This document shows, piece after piece, positions 17,734 to 25,566 of a DNA stretch of 64,000 bases; position 1 is the stretch's first letter; the number at the start of each line of letters is the position of its first letter. The stretch spans positions 1 to 64,000 of the forward strand of contig DASZFS010000536.1 in NCBI GenBank assembly GCA_035939575.1, read 5' to 3'. The translations under genes and the position numbers were made by a program. The notes under the pieces were generated by a model, which saw nothing but the letters and a program-made list of their open reading frames with translations, ran no database searches and was not told where the DNA came from. This stretch comes from DATKHR01 sp035939575. GTDB lineage: Bacteria; Acidobacteriota; Vicinamibacteria; Vicinamibacterales; CAVVIG01.

Positions 17734-19386
17734 TTACTGTTGTTTCTTATCCTCGGGCTTTTTGGGCTCGGTCTTCGTATCGGATTTTGCGGCGTTTGCG
17801 GCCTCTGCCTTGGCGCTCTCTTCTCCAACAACAGGCTTTGGCGGCACCGGAAGTCCCCGCTTCACGTAGGTCTCGCGCAGCAGCACGGCAACCTTGGGCT
17901 GCTGCTTGTAAATCCCTGCGTAGAACTCCCCGTCGGCGACGCCCAGCGGTGTCCACCCGAGCAGGTTGGGGACGTCCAGCTCCGCGCCGCGATCGACCAA
18001 GAGCTGGGCTACAGACGTAAAACCACGATAGGACGCCCCGTGCAGCGCCGTTTCCCCGTTCTTGTTCCGGGCTTTGACGTCTTCGCCGAGCTCCAGCAGG
18101 TACTTCACTGCCGCCAGGGTCTCGGTCTCGTTGCCGACGTCCTCGCCGGGGTTGCTGAGGGCGACGCCGGCGGCGACCATGAGCGGGGTGTCCTGGTCGG
18201 TATTCCGCAGCGTGCGGTCGGCGCCGTACTCGTTCAGCAGCTTCAGCATCGGCACGTCGACGCACTTCGCCGAAACCAGGAACGCCGTCGCGCCAATCCG
18301 GATGAACCGGCTGCGCATGTTGTCCTTGAAGCTTTGTTTCATCTGCGCGTCGATGTCCACGCCATCGTCGAGGAGCTTCCGCGCGAGATCGAGACTGTTC
18401 ATCGTGCCGGTTGGTTCCGGGTGCCCGGGGTGGAACGCCGCCTTGAGATTGATGCGGCGCGACCAGGCGAGCTGGTGCAGCGCGGTGTAGCCAGGCCCCT
18501 TGTTCGGATCGGCGCCGTAGTCGAGCAGCGCTGACGCGAGCTCCCAGTGGTTGTTGATGATCGCGATGATCAGCGACGTGGTGCCCTCGGGCTTCGCTTC
18601 GTCGACGTCCGCGCCGGCATTGAGCAGCGCCTCGACCGTATCGATGTGCCCGCCGCGCGCGGCGAACAGCAGCGGCGTGAACTGGAGGCCGTCGAGCTGG
18701 ATGCCCCACGCCGTGGAATCGCGATGCGAGCGGATGCCGAGCGGATCGTTGTCGCGCGGCATCATGAAGCCGGTGCTCAGGTTCAGCCCCGTTCCGGGCG
18801 CCTTCGACCGCGCCTTGATATCGGCCCCGACTTCCACGAGCACCTTGACGGCCGCCGTATTGCCAGCGGAGGCGGCCCACATGAGGGCCGTCTGATTGAG
18901 CAGGGGCTCCTTGACGTTCACGTCCGCGCCGTGGGCGACCAGGATCTTGATGGCGTCCGGATTGCCCGCGCGAGCGGCCGACATCAGCACCGGCTCACCC
19001 GAGACGACGGCGTTGGCGTTTTCACCCGCCTTCAGCAGCCGCTCGATCACGGCCGCATGACCCTTCGCAGCGGCCAGGCCGAGCGGCGTCGCGCCGTAAC
19101 GGTTGGCGGCCTTGACGTTCGCGCCGGCCTTGATCAGCAGATCAACGAGCGCCGCGTCGCCGGCGTCAGCCGCGTAATGGAGTGCGGTCGTCCCGTCGAC
19201 CTCCGTGGCGTTGACGTCGGCCTTTTTCGCCACCAGGGCCTGAACGGTCTTCGCGTCGTCGCTCTTGACCGCCTCGATCAGCGGGACGGATTGCACGGCG
19301 GCGTACGCGGTCGATGCTGCCAGAGCGAACCCAAGGACGCACAGGAGCGTCGCGGTGGCTCGAATGCTCGGGAGACGGTTTCTCAT
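17734..19386 (-). CDS. Exported ankyrin-repeat protein, copy C
   Basis: This 550-residue protein has a signal peptide (IRATATLLCVLGFALAAS, cleavage near AYA-AV) and an AAAGGG Shine-Dalgarno. About eleven ankyrin repeats (VDGTTALHYAADAGD, LNQTALMWAASAGN, DGLQFTPLLFAARGGH) cover residues ~35-470. They include the same inserted loop as copy B (MMPRDNDPLGIRSHRDS). The C-terminal ~50 residues are lysine/glutamate/alanine-rich and low complexity (AKAEAANAAKSDTKTEPKKP), probably a disordered tail. It sits 29 bases after the DUF1592 gene and 31 bases before the DUF1552 gene, consistent with one operon. Confidence 0.9.
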   Translation of the reverse strand: MRNRLPSIRATATLLCVLGFALAASTAYAAVQSVPLIEAVKSDDAKTVQALVAKKADVNATEVDGTTALHYAADAGDAALVDLLIKAGANVKAANRYGATPLGLAAAKGHAAVIERLLKAGENANAVVSGEPVLMSAARAGNPDAIKILVAHGADVNVKEPLLNQTALMWAASAGNTAAVKVLVEVGADIKARSKAPGTGLNLSTGFMMPRDNDPLGIRSHRDSTAWGIQLDGLQFTPLLFAARGGHIDTVEALLNAGADVDEAKPEGTTSLIIAIINNHWELASALLDYGADPNKGPGYTALHQLAWSRRINLKAAFHPGHPEPTGTMNSLDLARKLLDDGVDIDAQMKQSFKDNMRSRFIRIGATAFLVSAKCVDVPMLKLLNEYGADRTLRNTDQDTPLMVAAGVALSNPGEDVGNETETLAAVKYLLELGEDVKARNKNGETALHGASYRGFTSVAQLLVDRGAELDVPNLLGWTPLGVADGEFYAGIYKQQPKVAVLLRETYVKRGLPVPPKPVVGEESAKAEAANAAKSDTKTEPKKPEDKKQQ

Positions 19387-19415
19387 ATGCCCTTTCGTCT
19401 TATCGGCGCGTCCGG

Positions 19416-21914
19416 CTATCTCGACGCGGTCAGAGCCGGCGGCGTGTCCAGCGCGCGCCGCATCTGGAACGGCGCGCTCTTGACGACCCCCGCCACGATG
19501 TCCGTGAACTTGTACTTGCCCGCCGCCGCCTCGCGCAGGATCTTGCGCACGGCCGGCGCGTCGTAGGGCTCATACGGGCGGCCGAGCGCGTACACCAGCA
19601 GCTTCTCGGTGAACGTGCGCAGGAACGGGGCCGGGTGACTGACGACCAGCCGGCGGAACTCGGCGAGGTTCGCGAACGCCGTCCCGTCGGGCATCGTCCC
19701 CGCGGGATCGATGCGCGTGTACGACCGATCCACCTCGCGGAATTTGCCGATCGCGTCGAATTGCTCCAGGGCGAACCCGACCGGATCGATGACGCGGTGG
19801 CACCCGGCACACACCGCGTTGCTCCGATGTTTCGCCATCAGTTCCCGCAGCGTCAGCACGCGCCCGTCGTCCTGCTTCTCGTCGCCGAGCGTCGGGACGT
19901 TGGGCGGCGGCGGCGGCGGCGGCGCGCCGAGCACGTTGTCGAGGATCCACTTGCCCCGCTTGACCGGCGACGTGCGCGTGGGCACCGAGGTCACGGTGAG
20001 AATGCTCCCCTTGCCGAAGATGCCGCGGCGCGGGCTGTCCGGCGCAAGCGTCACGCGCGTGAAATCGGGCCCGCGCACGCCCGTGATGCCATAGTGCTTT
20101 GCCAGCCGCTCGTTCACGAACGTGTAGTCCGCGTCGAGCAGCGTCAGGATGCTGCGATCCTCCGTGCGGACGCTGTCGAAGAACAGCTCCGTCTCCTTGG
20201 CCATCGCTTCGCGCAGCGCGCGATCGAAGTTGGGGAAGAGATCCGCGTCAGCCTGCGTGTCGGCGACGTTGCGGATCCACAGATAGAACGAGGCGAAGCT
20301 CTGCGTGAGCGCCTCGCTGCGCGGATCGCGCAACATGCGGCGAACCTGCTTGTCCAGCACGGCGGGCGTCTTCAACTGCCCCTTCACCGCGACGTCGAGC
20401 AGTTCGTCGTCGGGGATGCTGCTCCAGATGAAGAACGAGAGACGCGAAGCAAGCGCGAGATCGTCGGCGCGGTACACCCCGCCGGGCGCGACGCCAACCG
20501 GATCCGTCTCGATGCGGAACAGGAATTCAGGGCTGACGAGCAGCGCCCGCACGGCCCGCTCGATACCGCTGTCGAAATCGCCGTCCGCGCGGCCTTCCTT
20601 GTAGAACCGCACCAAGTACGCCATGTCGTCGGCGGTGGCAGGGCGGCGGAAACCTCGACGCGCGAGCGTCGTGAGGATCTCGTGCGCGCAGGCCTCTTCC
20701 TTGTCCGCGCTGGTCGGCGTGCAGGTCAGGATCCTGCGCCGGCTCGCCGAATCGCCTTTTGACACGACTTCAACCGGTCCGGTGAGCGCGATCGACGCCA
20801 CCCCGGGGAGTGCGGCATTGCCCGGCAGCACCTGGCCAGCAAACGGCAGCCGGTCGCCCTCCTGTTCGACGGTCGGCTTGACCTTGATGAACGTGGCGAC
20901 CAGTGTGTGCTCACCGGCCTTGATTGGAAGTTGAATCGTGTTCGGTTTCGAGCGGCCGGGACCATCGGCGGTGCGCGCCGCGGGCGGACCCACCTCCCAC
21001 AGCCCGGCGCGCACGCCATCGACGCTCAACTCGACGGATTCCCCGGTAACCGCGCCCACGCGCTCGATCCCTCCGAAGCCCTGTTGCGTTACGTCGAACT
21101 TGTAAACGCCATCGACTGGGAAAACGTGGTTGACCGAGATGCCGCCGCGCGTGCCGAACGGCATGCCCACGAGGCGGACATCCTGGCGGAGCCCGGAAGG
21201 CGCCTTGAAGACTTCGATCGTCGAGGGCACCTTACCGCCCAGCGCGGTCCGGCTGACCTTCCTGGCCACGGAGACGTAGCGCTCGAGCAGCGACTGACTG
21301 ATGCGCAGCGAGCTCGCGATGTTGTCGAAGTTCGCGTCGCCGCCGCCGAGCGGATCGGGCGGCAGCATGTTCTCGACGTCGATATCCAGCCCCAGCAGAT
21401 CGCGCACGACGTTCTTGTATTCGGTCCGGTTCAGCCGGTGCATGCTCTCCGTGCGGCCAGGATTCGGGTGAACGACCGCATTGCGATCCAGCTCGGTCTC
21501 GAGCCAGCTGGCGACCGAATCCGACAGCGCCCGATCAGGGCGCCGCGCCGTGGCGGGCGGCATCTGCCCCGCGCGCAGCTTTGCGACGACTTTTTCCCAA
21601 ATCTCGCCGTGCTCGCCCGCGGTGGTCGCGTCGGCGGTATCGAGGGTGAAATTGAGCACCGCGGCCTTATTGCGCTCGTTATGGCAGCCCACGCAGTACT
21701 GCTTCACGAAGGCCTGCGTATCGGGCGCCGGTGCCGCAGCGGGCGTCGGTGCTGCGGTCTTCGCCGGCACCGCAGCAGGCGCCTGCTGCTGGGCTCCACC
21801 GCTCGTCGCCACCAGCGGGATCCAGGCGGCAACCCCAAGGATCGCCAGCACAGAGAAAATGCGTTTAGACATGGACATACGGGACATATGTGACAGGGAC
21901 ATACGCACGCTCAC
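19416..21914 (-). CDS. DUF1592-family periplasmic cytochrome-like protein, copy C
   Basis: The annotated ATG at 21914 has GGTGAG just upstream; later in-frame ATGs (21902, 21887, 21878, 21872) are possible, and the signal peptide proper starts at KRIFSVLAILGVAAW. Up to 832 residues, with the family order: heme motif C74-V-G-C-H, DUF1587 (HRLNRTEYKNVVRDLLGLDID), DUF1595 (LARRGFRRPATADDM), DUF1592 (ASRLSFFIWSSIPDDELL), DUF1588 with C-A-G-C-H and IDPVGFALEQFDAIG, and DUF1585 (LVYALGRPYEPYDAPAVRK). A proline/alanine linker follows the signal. It is closer to copy B than to A in the N-terminal half. It is divergent from the TAXI/sensor operon. Confidence 0.9.
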   Translation of the reverse strand: MSVRMSLSHMSRMSMSKRIFSVLAILGVAAWIPLVATSGGAQQQAPAAVPAKTAAPTPAAAPAPDTQAFVKQYCVGCHNERNKAAVLNFTLDTADATTAGEHGEIWEKVVAKLRAGQMPPATARRPDRALSDSVASWLETELDRNAVVHPNPGRTESMHRLNRTEYKNVVRDLLGLDIDVENMLPPDPLGGGDANFDNIASSLRISQSLLERYVSVARKVSRTALGGKVPSTIEVFKAPSGLRQDVRLVGMPFGTRGGISVNHVFPVDGVYKFDVTQQGFGGIERVGAVTGESVELSVDGVRAGLWEVGPPAARTADGPGRSKPNTIQLPIKAGEHTLVATFIKVKPTVEQEGDRLPFAGQVLPGNAALPGVASIALTGPVEVVSKGDSASRRRILTCTPTSADKEEACAHEILTTLARRGFRRPATADDMAYLVRFYKEGRADGDFDSGIERAVRALLVSPEFLFRIETDPVGVAPGGVYRADDLALASRLSFFIWSSIPDDELLDVAVKGQLKTPAVLDKQVRRMLRDPRSEALTQSFASFYLWIRNVADTQADADLFPNFDRALREAMAKETELFFDSVRTEDRSILTLLDADYTFVNERLAKHYGITGVRGPDFTRVTLAPDSPRRGIFGKGSILTVTSVPTRTSPVKRGKWILDNVLGAPPPPPPPNVPTLGDEKQDDGRVLTLRELMAKHRSNAVCAGCHRVIDPVGFALEQFDAIGKFREVDRSYTRIDPAGTMPDGTAFANLAEFRRLVVSHPAPFLRTFTEKLLVYALGRPYEPYDAPAVRKILREAAAGKYKFTDIVAGVVKSAPFQMRRALDTPPALTASR

Positions 21915-22007
21915 CGGCTATAAAAGCCACGGTAGAGGCTACCACGCACCGTGTCGCCAGGATGTTTCGAGTTGTGACGGTTTTGCACTGTCATGTGACC
22001 CCCACGG

Positions 22008-22049
22008 GACCCCCCACCGGACCATGCCACGACCGGCTTGGGGGGGGTC
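22008..22049. promoter_or_regulatory. GC-rich hairpin upstream of the TAXI gene
   Basis: Arms GACCCCCC and GGGGGGTC enclose a 26-base loop that itself contains ACCGG/CCGG complementarity. It lies 31 bases before the ATG at 22080, in the 165-base divergent gap. Position suggests a leader structure for the TAXI-kinase-regulator operon; no ligand or protein partner can be named. Confidence 0.35.
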
Positions 22050-22079
22050 GCGGCCTGTGCCAGAATGCGCAGATAACCC

Positions 22080-23132
22080 ATGGCCGGACGGACTCAAGCC
22101 AGACAAGGCTCAATCGGCTGCCTGGGTATCCTGTCTGCTGTCGGGTCGGCCGCGCTCATTGTCGGGTCGGCCGCCTGTGTGGCGTCCAGTGCCGTCACGG
22201 CACGGAACGACGCTTCGTCGCCTGCCGTGTTACGGATCGGCGCCGACCCGTTCATCACGTCCCTGGCGCAGGCATTCTCCGGGGTGTCACGGGTGGAGAT
22301 TCGCGCCACAGGGCTCCTGGTTGGCGCGTTGCCGGCCGCGATTCAGAGGAACGAGGTCGATCTCGCGCTCGTGCCCGCCAATACGGCGTACTTCAGCTAC
22401 GTCGAGGGAGCCCAATCGGGGGTGTCCCCGGATAACCAGCTGCGCGTCATCTCCGCTCTGCAGGTCACCCCGTTCATCCTGGTCGTGCGCCCGGAATCCG
22501 GAATCCGGAACGTGCGAGGTCTCCGTGGCCACAGCGTCGCCCGGTTTGGCGTGTTACGCCCGCCATCCGCCGCGCCGCAACAAGCGGAAGCGGCCGCCCC
22601 ATCGCCCCTGACGAGCGCGTTCGACTCGATGCGTGTCACCGAGCTCGTCCTGAGCGCCTTCGGCGTTCTCGACGAGGTTCGGATCGTCAGCAGGCTGACC
22701 GTGGATGAAATGATGGCCGGGTTCAAGAACGCCACGCTGGATGCCGCCTACGGCACCGCCTACTTTCTCCCGGAGATGTTCAGTGCGCTCACTGCCGGCG
22801 GCGCCCGGCTTGTTCCGATCGAGGGTGTCGAAATCGATGGGCTTGTCCAGCGCGTCCCGTTCATCCGCAGGACGATCGTGGCCCGCGACACGTACCCTGG
22901 ACAGACGAGCCCCGTCCGGACGATCGGAGTCGACCTCCTGCTGGTCTGCCGCAGCGGCCTGGATCCCGATCTGGTCTACGCGCTGACGCGTCAGTACTTC
23001 GCGAGCTTGCCCGCGTTGTTGGCCGCCACGCACACCGTGAGCCGCGTTGATCTCGAACGCGCCGCCGCATCGCCGATACCGTTGCACGACGGCGCCGCCC
23101 GCTATTACCGGGAATCGGAGCTGTACCGTTGA
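22080..23132 (+). CDS. TAXI-family (TRAP-type) substrate-binding protein
   Basis: This 350-residue protein has an N-terminal hydrophobic export segment (CLGILSAVGSAALIVGSAAC) followed by a TAXI/NMT1-type binding fold: LRIGADPFITSLAQAF, then NEVDLALVPANTAYFSY, then FILVVRPESGIRNVRGLRG, and IGVDLLLVCRSGLDPDLVYALTRQYF near the end. TAXI proteins normally feed a TRAP permease. No permease is nearby; instead the gene overlaps a sensor kinase by four bases (TTGA), then a response regulator. The likely role is ligand capture for signalling rather than uptake. No Shine-Dalgarno is evident before the ATG, so the start is provisional. An alternative reading of the Cys at the end of the hydrophobic segment is a lipoprotein anchor. 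Confidence 0.82.
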   Translation: MAGRTQARQGSIGCLGILSAVGSAALIVGSAACVASSAVTARNDASSPAVLRIGADPFITSLAQAFSGVSRVEIRATGLLVGALPAAIQRNEVDLALVPANTAYFSYVEGAQSGVSPDNQLRVISALQVTPFILVVRPESGIRNVRGLRGHSVARFGVLRPPSAAPQQAEAAAPSPLTSAFDSMRVTELVLSAFGVLDEVRIVSRLTVDEMMAGFKNATLDAAYGTAYFLPEMFSALTAGGARLVPIEGVEIDGLVQRVPFIRRTIVARDTYPGQTSPVRTIGVDLLLVCRSGLDPDLVYALTRQYFASLPALLAATHTVSRVDLERAAASPIPLHDGAARYYRESELYR

Positions 23133-24817
23133 CATGGCAACGGCAGATGCTCGCGCGGCTCACCCGTGGGCCGATTGGCGTCGTCACTGTCGTGCTCATG
23201 GCCGTGGCGCTCGTGTGGTTGTGCTATCGGGCGGTGGCGGGGTGGCAGCGCGCGGCGGCGATGATGGCAGAACGACGCGCGCGAGCCACCGTGGACATGT
23301 TCGTCACCGCATTCGTCCGCGATATGCGGGGAGCGCAGCTGAGCCTGCTTGCGCCCGCGCACCTGGACGATCCATCGGACCTCAACGATCGCGTGACCAG
23401 CGGCTTCGCGCGATTCCAGTACCCGGAGAGTTTCTTTGTCTGGCGTGATCCACCGGATCCCGGCACGGTGCTGCTCTACGTGCGCACCGACCGATACCCG
23501 CCGTGGCTGCCGGCACGCAAGGAGAGCGCCTACCTGCCGATGGTCTCGACCAGGGTGGATCCCGCGATCGTCCAGTCACTCACGAACCGGCTTGCGGTCG
23601 ATGCGGCCCGTCACCGCCACTTCTCAACCTTCAATTTCGCTCTCGGAGGCACACCCTGTCAGGTCGTCGCGCTGCTCACCTACGGCGATCCGTATCGCGA
23701 ACGCCTTGTCGGCGCTTTCGGCTTCACGGTGAACCTGTCGTGGGTGCGGCAGTCGTACTTTCAGAGTCTGACGAACCAGATCGGGCGGGCGGCGAAGATC
23801 GAACCTGGCGTCGCGATCGACCTGCGCGACGAGCACGGAGCGCCGATCATCCGCATGGCCCGGACGGACGCACACGCGCTCTCCGTTTCCCGCACGCTTC
23901 CGCTCGCGTTCTTCGATCCGATCGTCGCCGACGTCGAGCCGGGCTCAGACCCGGTCACGATGGCGTGGTCCGCCGAGGCGGTCATTTCCGAGGACCCGGT
24001 GGTGCTCGCCGCACAGGCAGGAGCACGCCAGACGACCGTGCTGGCTCTCCTGGCGGCGTCGCTCATTGTGGTGAACTATCTGCTGATCTCCCGCACCGCG
24101 ACGCAGAGCGCCAGAATGGCCGATATGCGCACGACCTTCCTTCAAGGCGTCACGCACGAACTGAAGACGCCCGTCGCGACCATTCGGGCGATCGGTGAGA
24201 CGTTGGCGACCTCGCACGCGCCGACGGCCGAGCTGACGAAGGAACTCGCGACCATCTCCGTTGAACAGGCCAAGCGGCTGACACGCCTGATCGACAATCT
24301 CCTCGCGTACTCACGCATTACTGACGTCACCGAAGCCTACCGTTTCGAAGCCGTTGCGCTCGAGAAGCTGATCCCCGACGTCGTCCGGGAGTTCTCGAGC
24401 CGCCTCGCGCCGGAGCACTGGATCGACGTCCAGATCGAAGCCACCCCGCCACCCATCCGTGGTGATGTGACCGCGATTCGGCTGGTCTTCAGTAATCTGA
24501 TCGACAACGCGATTCGCTACTCGACCGACACGCCGTACCTGCGCGTGCGCGTCAGCCGCCAGGGATCGGGCGCGGTGGTGGTGGAAGTCGAGGACCGCGG
24601 TGCGGGCATCCCAAAGAACGAGCTGCCGGATGTCACCCGCAGATTTTTCCGCGGCCGCTCGGCGGCTTCCGGCGGCAGCGGACTCGGACTCGCCATTGTC
24701 GACCGCATCGTCAAGGATCACGGCGGAACGCTTGCCATCGACAGCGAGGTTGGCAAGGGCACCCGAGTCTCGGTCACGCTTCCAGTCTGGCCCGACCATC
24801 CGAAAGCCGCCGACTGA
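23129..24817 (+). CDS. Sensor histidine kinase
   Basis: Translation begins at TTG 23129 overlapping the TAXI stop. The 562-residue kinase has a first membrane helix (IGVVTVVLMAVALVWLCY), a ~250-residue periplasmic sensor region, and a second helix (TVLALLAASLIVVNYLLIS). The HisKA domain carries phospho-acceptor H343 in VTHELKTPVATIR. The ATPase has N-box SNLIDNAIRYS, G1 DRGAGIP and G2 GGSGLGLAIVDRIVKDHGG. All catalytic boxes are intact. The periplasmic part would face the TAXI protein encoded just upstream, which is the probable signal input. The cognate regulator starts at 24819. Confidence 0.93.
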   Translation: MTWQRQMLARLTRGPIGVVTVVLMAVALVWLCYRAVAGWQRAAAMMAERRARATVDMFVTAFVRDMRGAQLSLLAPAHLDDPSDLNDRVTSGFARFQYPESFFVWRDPPDPGTVLLYVRTDRYPPWLPARKESAYLPMVSTRVDPAIVQSLTNRLAVDAARHRHFSTFNFALGGTPCQVVALLTYGDPYRERLVGAFGFTVNLSWVRQSYFQSLTNQIGRAAKIEPGVAIDLRDEHGAPIIRMARTDAHALSVSRTLPLAFFDPIVADVEPGSDPVTMAWSAEAVISEDPVVLAAQAGARQTTVLALLAASLIVVNYLLISRTATQSARMADMRTTFLQGVTHELKTPVATIRAIGETLATSHAPTAELTKELATISVEQAKRLTRLIDNLLAYSRITDVTEAYRFEAVALEKLIPDVVREFSSRLAPEHWIDVQIEATPPPIRGDVTAIRLVFSNLIDNAIRYSTDTPYLRVRVSRQGSGAVVVEVEDRGAGIPKNELPDVTRRFFRGRSAASGGSGLGLAIVDRIVKDHGGTLAIDSEVGKGTRVSVTLPVWPDHPKAAD

Positions 24818-24818
24818 C

Positions 24819-25541
24819 ATGAGCAGCCCCGGTGCCGGATCCGACGGCCGCAGCAGGCGCATTCTCGTGGTCGAGGACGACCGCGCGCTGGCCACGGTCC
24901 TCAAGATCAAGCTGACGATGGAGGGGTTCCAGGTCGAGTGCGCCGAAGACGGGAGCCGCGCGTCGAACGTGGTGCGGGTTTTCGCGCCGGACCTGATCGT
25001 GCTCGATGTCAACTTGCCAGGCCAGAACGGATTCGAGTTGTGTCGCATCTGGCGCGAGAGCCTGCAGATTCCGATCATCATGTTGACGGCGCGAAGCGAC
25101 AAGGCGGACAAGCTCCGCGGCCTGACGATGGGCGCCGATGACTACATGACGAAGCCCTTCGACACGCAGGAGCTCGTCGCGCGCATTCTCGCGGTCCTTC
25201 GCCGGACGCGCCCGACGCTCGTGCACCTGCAGCTGGCCAGCGTCTCGATTGACTTCGAGAACGCGCGGGCGCAGAACGCGGGAAAGCCGATCAGGCTGAC
25301 GCGTCGAGAATTCGCGATGCTCCGCTACCTCGCGGAGCGCCCGAACAGCATCGTGCATCGGGACGAGCTGCTCCGGATCATCTGGGGCTACGCGGACGTG
25401 CCCTACACGGACCGAGCCGTAGACCAGGCGGTCTTGAGGCTGCGCAAGAAAATCGAATCCAACCCGCACCAGCCTCAGTTCCTTCACACCGCACATGGCG
25501 ACGGGTACTACCTGGCGCTCGCGCCTTCAGACGTTCGCTGA
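24819..25541 (+). CDS. OmpR/PhoB-family response regulator
   Basis: The start at 24819 immediately follows the kinase stop; an open frame back to 24600 overlaps the kinase and is ignored. The 240-residue protein has a receiver domain with acidic pocket VVEDD, phospho-acceptor D63 (LIVLDVNLPGQNG), and the conserved lysine in MTKPFD. A C-terminal winged-helix DNA-binding domain follows (LTRREFAMLRYLAERPNSIV ... VDQAVLRLRKKIE ... HTAHGDGYYL). It is a DNA-binding transcriptional regulator. The target promoters are not known; the divergent DUF1592 cassette C at 19416-21914 is a candidate by position. Confidence 0.94.
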   Translation: MSSPGAGSDGRSRRILVVEDDRALATVLKIKLTMEGFQVECAEDGSRASNVVRVFAPDLIVLDVNLPGQNGFELCRIWRESLQIPIIMLTARSDKADKLRGLTMGADDYMTKPFDTQELVARILAVLRRTRPTLVHLQLASVSIDFENARAQNAGKPIRLTRREFAMLRYLAERPNSIVHRDELLRIIWGYADVPYTDRAVDQAVLRLRKKIESNPHQPQFLHTAHGDGYYLALAPSDVR

Positions 25542-25566
25542 CCCGGTGTTGCGGCCGCCCTGACTC

